Positions 1-9,998 are shown, numbered from the stretch's first letter. The stretch is DNA of 49,807 nucleotides from Candidatus Woesearchaeota archaeon (GCA_018303075.1 JAGVYW010000043.1:7189-56995); one strand, 5' to 3'. Notes: generated by a model not told the origin, from the sequence alone. Made by a program: numbers and translations.

Positions 1-99
1 AATACCCCGCAGCTCTGCTGCGACCCATTTTTAAGAGTAAAAATCCCTTTTTTGTTATTGAATGCCCCGCAGCTTGCTGCGATTGGGATTTTTACTTAT
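1..99 (+). repeat. 99-bp structured dispersed repeat, copy 1
   Basis: AATACCCCGCAGCTCTGCTGCGACCC...GGGATTTTTACTTAT; identical to the reverse complement of 32673-32771 and one mismatch from 49220-49318. Internal 12-bp stem AGTAAAAATCCC/GGGATTTTTACT plus CGCAGC/GCTGCG hairpins. Confidence 0.95.
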
Positions 100-154
100 G
101 TTTTGGATAAAAATATAGAAAGAGAAAATATAAAAAAATATAGGAAAATCGCTC

Positions 155-970
155 CTAATTCTTCACTAAAAGAGCAGCTTTCTTTCCATCCCATACTTGG
201 TTGAACATGTTCTGCAATGCTTTTGCAAAAAACTCTGTGCATACCCAAATGCCTACATCATAAGCTGGAATTGCTTTTTCATCGTCTATTAAACTGAATG
301 TAATCTCTTTGCCATCAACAATACAGAATCTTGCCTTGAAAGATGAAATATCTTTAACTTCACCAAACTGACGCAGTTTTTCTGCTGCTGCTGCTGATTT
401 CTTTGTAATTGGAGCAGCTATCCTTAACTTTACTCCTCGTTTCTTTGCTTTTTCTAATGTCTTTCGCAAAGCATCAGCTTTTCTGATCAAACCTTCTTCA
501 GTTGTCATTAATTCAATGCTTTCTTGAGCATCATTAATCATCTTGTTTAAGTTGTTGTAAACATTTACTCTATCACGAAGTGAAGCTGATAATTCACTTG
601 GTTCAATAATCTCAACGCCATTTGTATACAATGATTCTAATTGTGAGAAAATGTCGTCTTTCTTAACATCATCTAATAATTGCGCTTGTGTCTCTGCTTC
701 TTCTTTTACAGTCTTTTTGACACGTTCAATGACTTCTACAGGTTTTACTGCAATATATTTAATAGGCTTTCCTATCTTCATAACAATAAAACCTTTCTTT
801 TCTAAACTTTCAAGAACATCATATGCACGTGATCGAGGTACGTTTGAGATGTCAGATAATTCGCCTGCACTTGATACGCCTCTAGAAAGTAATGCAACCC
901 AGATTTTTGCTTCATAGCTGTTTAATCCAAAGTCCTTTAATTTATTTAAAATCCTGTCTCCAACAATCAT
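155..970 (-). CDS. TrmB-family transcriptional regulator
   Basis: N-terminal winged HTH (LNSYEAKIWVALLSRGVSSAGELSDISNVPRSRAYDVLESLEKKGFI) and C-terminal PLD-like TrmB region. Confidence 0.85.
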   Translation of the reverse strand: MIVGDRILNKLKDFGLNSYEAKIWVALLSRGVSSAGELSDISNVPRSRAYDVLESLEKKGFIVMKIGKPIKYIAVKPVEVIERVKKTVKEEAETQAQLLDDVKKDDIFSQLESLYTNGVEIIEPSELSASLRDRVNVYNNLNKMINDAQESIELMTTEEGLIRKADALRKTLEKAKKRGVKLRIAAPITKKSAAAAEKLRQFGEVKDISSFKARFCIVDGKEITFSLIDDEKAIPAYDVGIWVCTEFFAKALQNMFNQVWDGKKAALLVKN

Positions 971-1185
971 TGAAAATACCCCCTATCTTATAATTATAAA
1001 TAAATAGTACAATATAATTAACACCAAATATACTACTAAACAATAAGGAACAGGTAATCATTTATAAAGCTTTCTATCATATTCACTTAGAAGTAACTAT
1101 TACTTAGATTATTGATGGCGAAATGTTTATAAATAATAAAACTTAGAGATTAATTAGATTAAAAAGAAGCAAAAAGAGGCTGACA

Positions 1186-2235
1186 ATGAAAAATAATGAA
1201 AGAAACATGCTCCTGATTATTGTAATAGCTGTTCTTGTTTATCTATCATACAGCATCATAAAAGATTTTATACTTGTTTTGTTAACTGGATTAATATTAA
1301 CATATCTTTTTTATCCATTGTTTAGTTTAGTTCATAAAAAAATAAATAGCAGGAGAATAGCTTCATTTGTGTCTATTCTTATTGTTCTATTGCTATTTAC
1401 AATACCAACTGCTATACTTGTTACTAAACTTGTGAAAGAAACAAATAATGCATATAGCAACATCATAAATATGGTTGATGAATCTTCTTTACAAAATTGC
1501 AATAATAGAATCTGTATGAGTTATAATAAATTATACAATATAACAGCACAATACAATCTTCATGAAAGAATAGCTGTATTTATTACGAACATTGGTACTA
1601 AGCTATCGTCTAGCAGTATTAACTATGTTCTTAACTTACCATCATTTATAATAAATCTTATTGTAATATTATTTATTATGTATTATTTCTTTATAGACGG
1701 TAAACTAATATTAGAAGAATTCAAAAAAATACTGCCGCTAAAAGAAAAAAGTAAACAATTAATGTTTGAGAAAATAAAGAATATTACTTCTGGAGTTTTT
1801 TATGGACAGATGATTACAGCAATAATTCAAGGAATCCTTGGTACAATCGGATTTTATATTCTTGGAATACCTAATGCATTATTGCTTGGATTGTTAATGA
1901 CATTAGTTGCATTAGTGCCATTAGTTGGAACATTTCTTGTGTGGGGGCCAACTGCATTTATTCTGCTGACATTAGGGATAATTCAAGACAAAAATATACT
2001 TATTATAAAAGCAATAATTCTTTTTGTTTATGGATTGTTAATCATAAGCACTGTCGATAATATAATAAAACCAAAAATAATCGGAAAGAAAACAAATGTT
2101 CATCCATTAGTTATATTACTTGGGATCTTAGGAGGAGTGAGTTTTTTTGGATTGATCGGAATAATTTTAGGCCCATTGATAATAAGCATGACGATAACAT
2201 TAATTAAGATGTATAATGAAGGAATATTAACATAA
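1186..2235 (+). CDS. AI-2E family transporter-like membrane protein
   Basis: Multi-TM protein with PerM/AI-2E-like C-terminus (LGIPNALLLGLLMTLVALVPLVGTFLVWGPTA...DNIIKPKIIGKKTNVHPLVILLGILGG). Confidence 0.85.
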   Translation: MKNNERNMLLIIVIAVLVYLSYSIIKDFILVLLTGLILTYLFYPLFSLVHKKINSRRIASFVSILIVLLLFTIPTAILVTKLVKETNNAYSNIINMVDESSLQNCNNRICMSYNKLYNITAQYNLHERIAVFITNIGTKLSSSSINYVLNLPSFIINLIVILFIMYYFFIDGKLILEEFKKILPLKEKSKQLMFEKIKNITSGVFYGQMITAIIQGILGTIGFYILGIPNALLLGLLMTLVALVPLVGTFLVWGPTAFILLTLGIIQDKNILIIKAIILFVYGLLIISTVDNIIKPKIIGKKTNVHPLVILLGILGGVSFFGLIGIILGPLIISMTITLIKMYNEGILT

Positions 2236-2246
2236 CTACCAAATCG

Positions 2247-3749
2247 GTGAAAAGAATGAGATTAAAAGTAAAGAAGATTCATATCAATACAGGAAATACA
2301 TTAATTGCAGTCATCAATAAAGAGGATGCAAAACAATTAGATATCTATTCTTTAGATAGAATAACAATAACCTGCAAAAATAAAAAGATTATTGCAACTA
2401 TTGATATAACTGACTCTGAGAATGTTGTGAAAAAAGGAGAGATTGGATTATTCGAGGAGACAATTGATGCATTATATTGTAAAGTAAATCAGTTAGTTGA
2501 TATTTCATTAGAGAGAAAACCACGTTCTGTTGGATTTATACTCAAAAAATTAAAAGGAGAACGATTAAACAAAGAAGAAATTTTTGAAATTGTAAAAGAT
2601 ATCAATGAAGGCAAACTTAGCGATATTGAACTGACTTATTTTGTTGCAGCGGGATATATCAGAGAATTATCACTGCAAGAAACTGTTTCTTTGACAAAGG
2701 CAATGATTGCATCTGGAGCAACATTGAAACTAAATAGAAAGATAATCGTTGATAAGCATTGCATCGGCGGAGTTGCAGGAAATAGAACAACAATGATTGT
2801 TGTACCAATTCTTGCTGCAGCTGGCTTAACAATTCCAAAAACAAGCTCAAGATCAATCACAAGCGCAGCAGGTACAGCTGATACTGTAGAAGTACTGTGC
2901 AATGTTACATTCTCTGTAAAAGATATGAAAAAGATCGTTGAGAAAACAAATGCCTGCTTTGCATGGGGAGGAGCTGTAAATCTTGCACCTGCTGACGACA
3001 AGATAATAAAAGTTGAAAGCCCTATGTCACTTGATCCTGTTGGACAACTAATCGCAAGTATTTTAGCAAAAAAGAAAAGCGTCTGCGCAACACACGTATT
3101 AATCGATATTCCTGTTGGAAGAAGTGCAAAAATTGAGAGCAGGAAACAGGCAAATATGCTTAAGAAAAAGTTCTTGGATATTGGCCATGAACTTGGACTG
3201 AAAATGAAAGTGATTCTCACTGATGGAACCCAGCCAATCGGCAATGGAATCGGACCTGCGTTAGAGGCAAAAGATGTTATTGAAACTCTAAAAAATAGCC
3301 CTAATGAATGCAGACTATTACGAAAGAAATCATTATTTGTTGCTGGATTACTTCTTGAGATGTGCGGCAAAGCTAGAATAGGAGAGGGTAGAAAACTTGC
3401 TGAGAATATATTAAACTCTGGAAAAGCATATAAAAAGTTTTTTGAGATAATCAAAGCACAAGGAGGCAAAGAAGTTACAGCTGATGAAATACCCATAGCA
3501 AAAAATTTTAAAGATATACATACAGACAACAAAGGAATTGTAAGACACGTTGATAATAAGATAATAAATAAACTTGCACGGTTAGCAGGAGCTCCACATG
3601 ACAAAGAAGCAGGCATTTATCTTTTTGTGCATAAAGGCTGTAAAGTAAAAAAAGGAGATAAATTGTTTAGGATTTATTCTGACAATAAAGAAAGATTAGA
3701 ATTTACTTATCAAGAATATAAGAGAAAAGATGGGATTGTGGTGGAGTGA
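2247..3749 (+). CDS. deoA: AMP phosphorylase (thymidine phosphorylase family)
   Basis: KHCIGGVAGNRTTMIVVPILAAAGLTIPKTSSRSITSAAGTADTVEVL signature and archaeal N-terminal extension. Confidence 0.9.
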   Translation: MKRMRLKVKKIHINTGNTLIAVINKEDAKQLDIYSLDRITITCKNKKIIATIDITDSENVVKKGEIGLFEETIDALYCKVNQLVDISLERKPRSVGFILKKLKGERLNKEEIFEIVKDINEGKLSDIELTYFVAAGYIRELSLQETVSLTKAMIASGATLKLNRKIIVDKHCIGGVAGNRTTMIVVPILAAAGLTIPKTSSRSITSAAGTADTVEVLCNVTFSVKDMKKIVEKTNACFAWGGAVNLAPADDKIIKVESPMSLDPVGQLIASILAKKKSVCATHVLIDIPVGRSAKIESRKQANMLKKKFLDIGHELGLKMKVILTDGTQPIGNGIGPALEAKDVIETLKNSPNECRLLRKKSLFVAGLLLEMCGKARIGEGRKLAENILNSGKAYKKFFEIIKAQGGKEVTADEIPIAKNFKDIHTDNKGIVRHVDNKIINKLARLAGAPHDKEAGIYLFVHKGCKVKKGDKLFRIYSDNKERLEFTYQEYKRKDGIVVE

Positions 3750-3817
3750 TGAACAAACAATTAGTTATTATGATATTTTGATAAAAGTTTTTATATTACT
3801 TAGATTTACTTATAGTA

Positions 3818-4396
3818 ATGCAATTAATCAATAGAAACATGATTATATTAAATAAAGAGATTAATGAACTAGACAAATTTGTATTAGAATTCGTTGATAT
3901 CATCAAGAAATATACTAATTACATAATTATTTCAGGTTATGTTGCAATATTATTAGGAAGAACCAGAGGAACTGATGATATTGATATGATTATTCCAATA
4001 ATTTCATTTGAATCGTTTTCTTTACTTTATAAAGAACTTCTTGAAAAAGGTTTTTGGAGTTTGAATTCTTCTAAAGCGACTGATTTATATGAATTACTGT
4101 TACATAGATCCAGCGTGCGTTTTGCTATGGAGCCGTTGATTTCTCCAAATATGGAAATTAAATTCTCAAAAAATATGTATGATCAGATTTCTTTGAAAAG
4201 TCCTGTAATTATAAAATTAGGAGAGTATGAATTAAAGACTTCACAGTTAGAATTACAAATTGCTTACAAAGAAGAAGTGCTTAAAAGTAATAAGGATATG
4301 GAAGATGCAAAACATATACGATTAATTGGAAAACAAATTCTTGATGAGAGTTTGATTAGACAATATAAACAGCAATTGAGGGATTTTGATGGCTAA
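3818..4396 (+). CDS. nucleotidyltransferase-like protein
   Basis: IIISGYVAILLGRTRGTDDIDMIIPI resembles the NTase-fold G-x-A...R-x-T-x-DID motif; overlaps the next ORF by 11 nt. Confidence 0.55.
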   Translation: MQLINRNMIILNKEINELDKFVLEFVDIIKKYTNYIIISGYVAILLGRTRGTDDIDMIIPIISFESFSLLYKELLEKGFWSLNSSKATDLYELLLHRSSVRFAMEPLISPNMEIKFSKNMYDQISLKSPVIIKLGEYELKTSQLELQIAYKEEVLKSNKDMEDAKHIRLIGKQILDESLIRQYKQQLRDFDG

Positions 4397-4610
4397 AACA
4401 AATACAATTGTGCAATTAAAACAAGAAAATGATAATGAGAGAATGTGGTACGTTGAATATTGGGCAAATTATGTTAATTCACATACAGATAAAGAATGGA
4501 GCAGCCAACAAAAAGTAATTATTAATTCTCAGCTACAAAATGCAAAGCATTATCGATTAACTCCAAAAGAGTATCTCTCAATAAAAGGGGAAAAGTGTTT
4601 TCGAGACTAA
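4386..4610 (+). CDS. hypothetical protein, partner of the NTase-like gene
   Basis: 74-aa ORF overlapping the upstream gene. Confidence 0.5.
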   Translation: MMAKTNTIVQLKQENDNERMWYVEYWANYVNSHTDKEWSSQQKVIINSQLQNAKHYRLTPKEYLSIKGEKCFRD

Positions 4611-4622
4611 TCTATTAAAAAT

Positions 4623-6206
4623 TTACTTTTTCCTCACACTTTTCAGCAGATATTGAATAGATTTCTTAGCATAATTCTCTTTCTCGTCTTTATAATTAGA
4701 ATAATTTAAACTGCTTCCTTTTGTTTCCTGCTGGATGTTTTCTTGATTAAAAAATAAATGTCTTTTCTCATGCAATAAAAGTCTAGAATCAAGCATTTTC
4801 TTCTGCGTTCTTTTATCGTAATGACCTATTGTTTCTGGAATAAATCCTTGCACATGCTTAATAGCGACAAATTTTGCAAAGAAACCTTTTTCTAATGGAA
4901 TCTCAATCAATCGCATCTCTTTGAGCGTTGGAATAAAAATAATTGCTGTTAATAACCGCAGTATTCCTGAAATAATAATAACTGTAAGTATATTTCTTTC
5001 AAGAGAATTGAAAGGAAGGTATTCTATCAATAATCCACCAACTAATGAGCCTAAAAGCAGAAATAATGTATGAAACAGATTAAAATAACTGACATGATCA
5101 AGTATATCATTTTTTGTGCTGCAATCATAAAGATAATTTGAAGTGCTTAAGTTGAAACCTGCCCAGACAAAACCTGAAAATGCTTCTATTAAAAAAAGAA
5201 TGTAGAAATTTTTTGTAAATATCCATAGAACAGGAATTAAAGGAATCAGAAAACCACAAATAAATAATACATTTTTACTTCCTGAAGTATCGCCATATTT
5301 ACCAAATATCTTCATACCAATAACACTTGTAACAACAGAAGCTAATGTAATAAGCGCAAACTGAAGATAGCTAAAATGCAGCACTTTCAGCATGTATACT
5401 GCGAAAAATGGCGATGCTATGAACACAGCAAACTTGAAAAAGGAGATAAACAAGACATATCTTCCAAAACTTTCTTTTCGAATATGAGTAATAAATGAAA
5501 TAAATGTCTGCAAATCCTGCTTAAATGAGAAATTGCTGGTGTTAATATTTTCTGGCTCATACATCTTGGATAAAAAAAGTGTAGAAATTATTCTTGAAAA
5601 AGCTGCTATAATAAAAAGAATTGAGAACCCAAGAAATTTATTCTCAGTTGTAAATTGATTCAGAATAAGACCACCTATGATTGTAGCAAGAAAAGCAGTA
5701 ACTGCTATCACTATATTTCTTTTTCCAAAATAACTTCCTCTATGATGTTCTGGAACAAGATCTAACATTAAACCATTCCATAAAGGGCTAATAATTGCTG
5801 AACAAAGAGCAATTAGGCAGAGAAAAAACAGCAGAACATATGAAGGATGCAATAGCTGGAATTTTGGCAGAAACAGCAAAGGAAGCCAAAGCAATGACTG
5901 CAGAAATGCAAGAATAACAATTATTTTTTTCCGAGAATAAGATACTAAGAATAATTTCTTGGTAAAAAACTGTAATAATGCTCCTAATAATTCAGGGAAA
6001 GTACCAAGAATACCTAATACTATTGTAGATGCCTGCAAAAGAATAGCATAAGGTACAAGAAATGAAGAGGTTATACCCTGCATTATTGAATAGAATGCAC
6101 CATCACTTATTGAATATTTCAAACTTTTTTCTATCTTTGCGTGATATTGTTCTGGAGATAGTTTTTCTTTTTTTTCTTTTTTGAAAACCTCTTGTTTTGA
6201 TTCCAT
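4623..6206 (-). CDS. MFS transporter
   Basis: About 12 TM segments, motif LVPEHHRGSYFGKRN and charged C-terminus. Confidence 0.8.
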   Translation of the reverse strand: MESKQEVFKKEKKEKLSPEQYHAKIEKSLKYSISDGAFYSIMQGITSSFLVPYAILLQASTIVLGILGTFPELLGALLQFFTKKLFLVSYSRKKIIVILAFLQSLLWLPLLFLPKFQLLHPSYVLLFFLCLIALCSAIISPLWNGLMLDLVPEHHRGSYFGKRNIVIAVTAFLATIIGGLILNQFTTENKFLGFSILFIIAAFSRIISTLFLSKMYEPENINTSNFSFKQDLQTFISFITHIRKESFGRYVLFISFFKFAVFIASPFFAVYMLKVLHFSYLQFALITLASVVTSVIGMKIFGKYGDTSGSKNVLFICGFLIPLIPVLWIFTKNFYILFLIEAFSGFVWAGFNLSTSNYLYDCSTKNDILDHVSYFNLFHTLFLLLGSLVGGLLIEYLPFNSLERNILTVIIISGILRLLTAIIFIPTLKEMRLIEIPLEKGFFAKFVAIKHVQGFIPETIGHYDKRTQKKMLDSRLLLHEKRHLFFNQENIQQETKGSSLNYSNYKDEKENYAKKSIQYLLKSVRKK

Positions 6207-6289
6207 CAGATAAATTTGAGAAAGGAAGAGAAATATAAAGGTTTGGGAAAAGGAAAAGATATTTAATTAAGTGAATAGTCCCAATAACT

Positions 6290-6620
6290 TATGTTCAAAG
6301 AACTTATCACCAAATGATTAGGAATAGGACAAACACTTAAAACAGAAGATTGTTAAATTTTGGCAACCTTGAGGAAAAAATTGAAAGAGATGGATTACAT
6401 ATATAGTAATGGTGAACAGTTTGCGGACAATATTGCCTAAGAATGGATATCCTACTGTTGATACATATAAAAATGATTCATAAAATAAGTGATAGATATT
6501 GTTCCATATAATTGTAGACCACATGATTTGTTTAAATCTATGAAACCAAAAATAGAAAAGCTTGCTGAAATATGCTTAAGAACAACAACACATAGAACTT
6601 CACTAGAGCTTTTGAGATAA
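6290..6620 (+). pseudogene. decayed coding remnant, family unknown
   Basis: Protein-like pieces broken by stops and frame changes, e.g. HDLFKSMKPKIEKLAEICLRTTTHRTSLELL. Confidence 0.3.
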
Positions 6621-6631
6621 AGAAGAAAAAA

Positions 6632-6647
6632 CGCCGCCGCCCAGATT
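6632..6647 (-). repeat. duplicated 3' end of tRNA-Ser
   Basis: CGCCGCCGCCCAGATT is identical to 6766-6781 (tRNA-Ser 3' end), with the adjoining A6 also shared. Confidence 0.9.
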
Positions 6648-6652
6648 CTCAC

Positions 6653-6722
6653 CAACTTTTTTAAGAAAAACCTTGACTAAAAACACGTTAAGTAAGGCAT
6701 TCACTTCGTTCAGCCTTACGAA
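6653..6722 (-). repeat. two-hairpin element, copy C (downstream of tRNA-Ser)
   Basis: Minus strand AGTTCGTAAGGC-tgaacgaagtgaat-GCCTTACTTAACGTGTTTTTAGTCAAGGTTTTTCTTAAAAAAGTTGG; parallels copies A and B. Confidence 0.75.
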
Positions 6723-6765
6723 CTAGAGGAGCTTCGCTCTCAGTTGCTAAAATATGAAAAAAAAA

Positions 6766-6849
6766 CGCCGCCGCCCAGATTTGAACTGGGATATCCTTTC
6801 GGAAACTAGCTCTCAAGGCTAGCGCATTACCAGGTTGTGCCACGGCGGC
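6766..6849 (-). tRNA. tRNA-Ser(UGA)
   Basis: GCCGCCG acceptor, anticodon loop CTTGAGA within CTAGC/GCTAG stem, long variable arm, TTCAAAT T-loop, G73. Confidence 0.92.
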
Positions 6850-7088
6850 ATGTATATGAATTACAACTAATTTTATTGTTGAAGTGGATGATATATAAAG
6901 TTAATCTTAAAATAAACTGTAACTCCTCTCAAGACAATACAGTCACAATATATACAGATTTCCTCATTTTTTTAGAGAATAACCAAAAATTTTATAAATA
7001 GATGTTGATTCCTATTTATAAATTTAATGCTGATTCAAAATATAGTTTTTATTGGATAAATAGTTATCCTGAAGTTGGGGGTTAGAAT

Positions 7089-8015
7089 ATGCATCAAGTC
7101 GTTAGAAAATGTCCTGAGTGCGGGGGCAGCAATTTATTCTGGAATAAAGAAAAAGGCGAAGTCATCTGTAAAGACTGCGGGTTAGTCGTAGAAGAGAAAA
7201 TGGTCGATTTTGGCCAGGAATGGAGAGAATTCGACGACGACAAAGCAAAGGCTCACAGAAGAACAGGAGCACCAATGACATATACACAATATGATAAAGG
7301 TCTTGGTACTGAAGTCGGACGGAAATCTGATTTATACTCATTAGGAAGCAAAGATAGAAATAAATTCTACAGATTAAGAAAATGGCAGTATAGAATATCA
7401 ACTGCTATCGAAAGAAACCTTAAATTAGCTTTAGCTGAACTGAAAAGAGTGAGTTCTTACTTAAAACTGCCAGAAAGCGTTGAAGAGGAATCTGCACGAA
7501 TTTACACGTTAGCTGTGCAGCGAGGATTAGTTCGTGGAAGAAGCATGGAATCTGTTGTGGCTGGAGCATTATATGCTGCATGCAGAAGACATGATGTTCC
7601 AAGAACATTAGATGAATTATCAGAAGCGTCTGGCATTGAAAAAAAGGAAATCGGCAGAACTTATAGATTTGTGACAAGAGAATTAGGAATTACAATACTG
7701 CCAAGCAATCCTGCTGATTATATTGCAAGATTTGCATCTGCATTAAAGCTAAGTGCAGAAACACAATCAAGAGCAATTGAAATATTAGAATCAGCACAGA
7801 AATCAGAATTAACATCAGGCAGAGGTCCAACAGGAATTGCGGCTGCTGCTCTTTATGTGAGTGCTTTAATTCATGGAGAAAAAAGAACACAAAGAGAAGT
7901 TGCAGATGTTGCTGGCGTTACAGAAGTAACTATCAGAAACAGATACAAAGAATTGCTTGATGAATTAAAGTTAGAGAAAGAGATCAAGAAGACTAAGAAG
8001 AAGAAAAAGGAATAA
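7089..8015 (+). CDS. tfb: transcription initiation factor TFB
   Basis: Zn ribbon CPECGGSNLFWNKEKGEVICKDCGLV and two cyclin folds. Confidence 0.97.
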   Translation: MHQVVRKCPECGGSNLFWNKEKGEVICKDCGLVVEEKMVDFGQEWREFDDDKAKAHRRTGAPMTYTQYDKGLGTEVGRKSDLYSLGSKDRNKFYRLRKWQYRISTAIERNLKLALAELKRVSSYLKLPESVEEESARIYTLAVQRGLVRGRSMESVVAGALYAACRRHDVPRTLDELSEASGIEKKEIGRTYRFVTRELGITILPSNPADYIARFASALKLSAETQSRAIEILESAQKSELTSGRGPTGIAAAALYVSALIHGEKRTQREVADVAGVTEVTIRNRYKELLDELKLEKEIKKTKKKKKE

Positions 8016-8070
8016 AAAAAGAAAAATTCAGCAGAATTTTTCATCAGATTTTATTTTGAACAATCTTCTT

Positions 8071-9240
8071 TTACGAGAATAATGTAATTATTTGTTTATA
8101 CACTATATTTCTATTTTCTTTTTTATATTGTCTTGCTAAATCAATTATCTGCTGCTTTTGTATTATGATATTCTTATTTTGTAACAATTCTGAGACATTG
8201 CCTGAAGAAATGAACTGACAGAACTGTGTCAGATTCTTTGGATTTTCAGTGTAAGATGCACGTTCGTAATCAATCAGCCTTGGTTTGTTATTTGATTGAA
8301 CAATTATATGTTTCAAAGGATGATGCATCTCTTCTTTGTTTATTCCAAGTTCATCCAATCTGTAAACTATTGCAAATAACTCTTTAATTACTGCTAAAGT
8401 AACTTCTCTTGAAGCTGATTCTAAAAAATCAAATATTTTTTTACCTTCAATGAGTTCAAGCAATAAAATTTCATCAGTTAGCATAATTACTTTTGGTGCA
8501 AAATGATATTTCTCGAGGATTCTGAGCCATTTTGCCTCTTTCTTGAGTACATCAATTAACTCTGCCCTTTCTTTTGCAATCTTAATTGCAACTTTTCTCT
8601 TATTAAAATTACCTTGATAAACTATTCCTCTTGTGCCTTTATCAAGATATGAAATGTTATTGACCACTATTTTTTTGAGTTTTTTAAGAACAGTAGTTCT
8701 TTCGATTAAATATACATATAACTGTTCAAAATCCAATTTTTTACTATCTAATTGTTTGAAATTGTACAACAACTCTGTAATTGTGCTGTCTATCTTTTCT
8801 TTCTGAGTTAATGAACTGAATAATAACAAAATCTTTCCATCTGGCTTGAGAAATTTATCAGCCTGCTTGAGAAATTCTACTGTAAACTCATAACCATGTT
8901 TTCCACCATCTAATGCTAGATCAGGAGCTTTTTTATCTGCTTGTAAGTATGGTGGATTGCAGATAATCAAATCAAATTCTCCGTGTATTGTAGAGAATGT
9001 ATTTGAAAACTTTACAATGATATTGTCAATATTTTTTGTATTTTTTTTAGCAAGCTTCAATGCTTTTTGATTGATATCAACAGCAATAACATTATTTGCA
9101 TATTTGGAAGCTTCTGAAGCTAAGATTCCAGAGCCAGTACACATATCAAGAACATCACCTTTTGCATAGTCTTTGATGTGCTTTTGTATTAGAAATGAAT
9201 CCTCTCTTGGTTCGTATGGTTGATTGTTGATTTGCTGCAT
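8071..9240 (-). CDS. HemK/Mtq2-like methyltransferase fused to a predicted protein kinase (COG2112-like)
   Basis: N-term VLDMCTGSGILASEASKY and NPPYLQ; C-term GTRGIVYQGNFNKRKVAIKIA, HHPLKHIIV, PRLIDYERA. Confidence 0.85.
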   Translation of the reverse strand: MQQINNQPYEPREDSFLIQKHIKDYAKGDVLDMCTGSGILASEASKYANNVIAVDINQKALKLAKKNTKNIDNIIVKFSNTFSTIHGEFDLIICNPPYLQADKKAPDLALDGGKHGYEFTVEFLKQADKFLKPDGKILLLFSSLTQKEKIDSTITELLYNFKQLDSKKLDFEQLYVYLIERTTVLKKLKKIVVNNISYLDKGTRGIVYQGNFNKRKVAIKIAKERAELIDVLKKEAKWLRILEKYHFAPKVIMLTDEILLLELIEGKKIFDFLESASREVTLAVIKELFAIVYRLDELGINKEEMHHPLKHIIVQSNNKPRLIDYERASYTENPKNLTQFCQFISSGNVSELLQNKNIIIQKQQIIDLARQYKKENRNIVYKQIITLFS

Positions 9241-9328
9241 GTATTAAGAAAGAAAGTACTTATTTATTAATATATAGTCTAGAAGTTAAAAGAAGATTCT
9301 TGGCAGCACTTTTTTAATTAAATTAATG

Positions 9329-9348
9329 GAGAACTTTGCAAAGTTCTC
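9329..9348. promoter_or_regulatory. 20-bp perfect palindrome
   Basis: GAGAACTTTGCAAAGTTCTC, flanked by AATTAA/TTAATT. Confidence 0.6.
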
Positions 9349-9533
9349 TTTAATTATTCCATAGTGATGATATAGGCTTCTTAAAAAGACACTTTTATTA
9401 TGAAAATCAAAAACTTTATATATTATAAACAATGCCTGAACTACTATAGAAATTAATTATAATAATTCAGAAGTGATTACAAAAAGTGATTGCAAGAATT
9501 AAATTACGAAAACAAAAAAATGAGGTATAAAAA

Positions 9534-9956
9534 ATGAGTGGCTTCCTTTCAAAATTTAAGAAAACATTTGGTGCAGGCGATGATAAAGAAAGAGATGACG
9601 ATATGGGAATGGAAGATGAATATGTTGAACTAGATTCTCTTGGTGTTACTGACAAAAAATCAAAAGTGATTGTACGTTCATTTATTATTAATGATTTCTC
9701 AGATATTAAGTTAGTATTAGATTCTTTACGTGAAGGCATGACTATTGCATTAGTTAACATCAAGCCATTAAAAAGCAAAGATCTTGTTGAATTAAAACGT
9801 GCAATAAATAAATTAAAGAAAACATGCGAAGCAATAGATGGCGATATCGCAGGTTTTGGCGATGATTATTTAATTGTAGTTCCAACATTTGCTGAAATCT
9901 ACAGATCAAAAGACACTCCAGCAGTTGGAGCAGCATCAATGAATGAGATGGAATAG
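9534..9956 (+). CDS. sepF: SepF-like cell division protein
   Basis: VIVRSFIINDFSDIKLVLDSLREGMTIALVNIKPLKSKDLVELKRAINKLKKTCEAIDGDIAGFGDDYLIVVP matches archaeal SepF/DUF552. Confidence 0.88.
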   Translation: MSGFLSKFKKTFGAGDDKERDDDMGMEDEYVELDSLGVTDKKSKVIVRSFIINDFSDIKLVLDSLREGMTIALVNIKPLKSKDLVELKRAINKLKKTCEAIDGDIAGFGDDYLIVVPTFAEIYRSKDTPAVGAASMNEME

Positions 9957-9998
9957 AAATCAAAAACTATATAAACAAATTCCATTTCTTAAATCTTT

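Noticed and set aside
2636-3616. 326-aa minus-strand ORF opposite AMP phosphorylase
   Set aside because: Shadow ORF antisense to a clear enzyme gene; no recognisable family.
6318-6655. Minus-strand ORFs of 67-68 aa near tRNA-Ser
   Set aside because: No protein-like features; the plus strand shows the better decayed coding signal.
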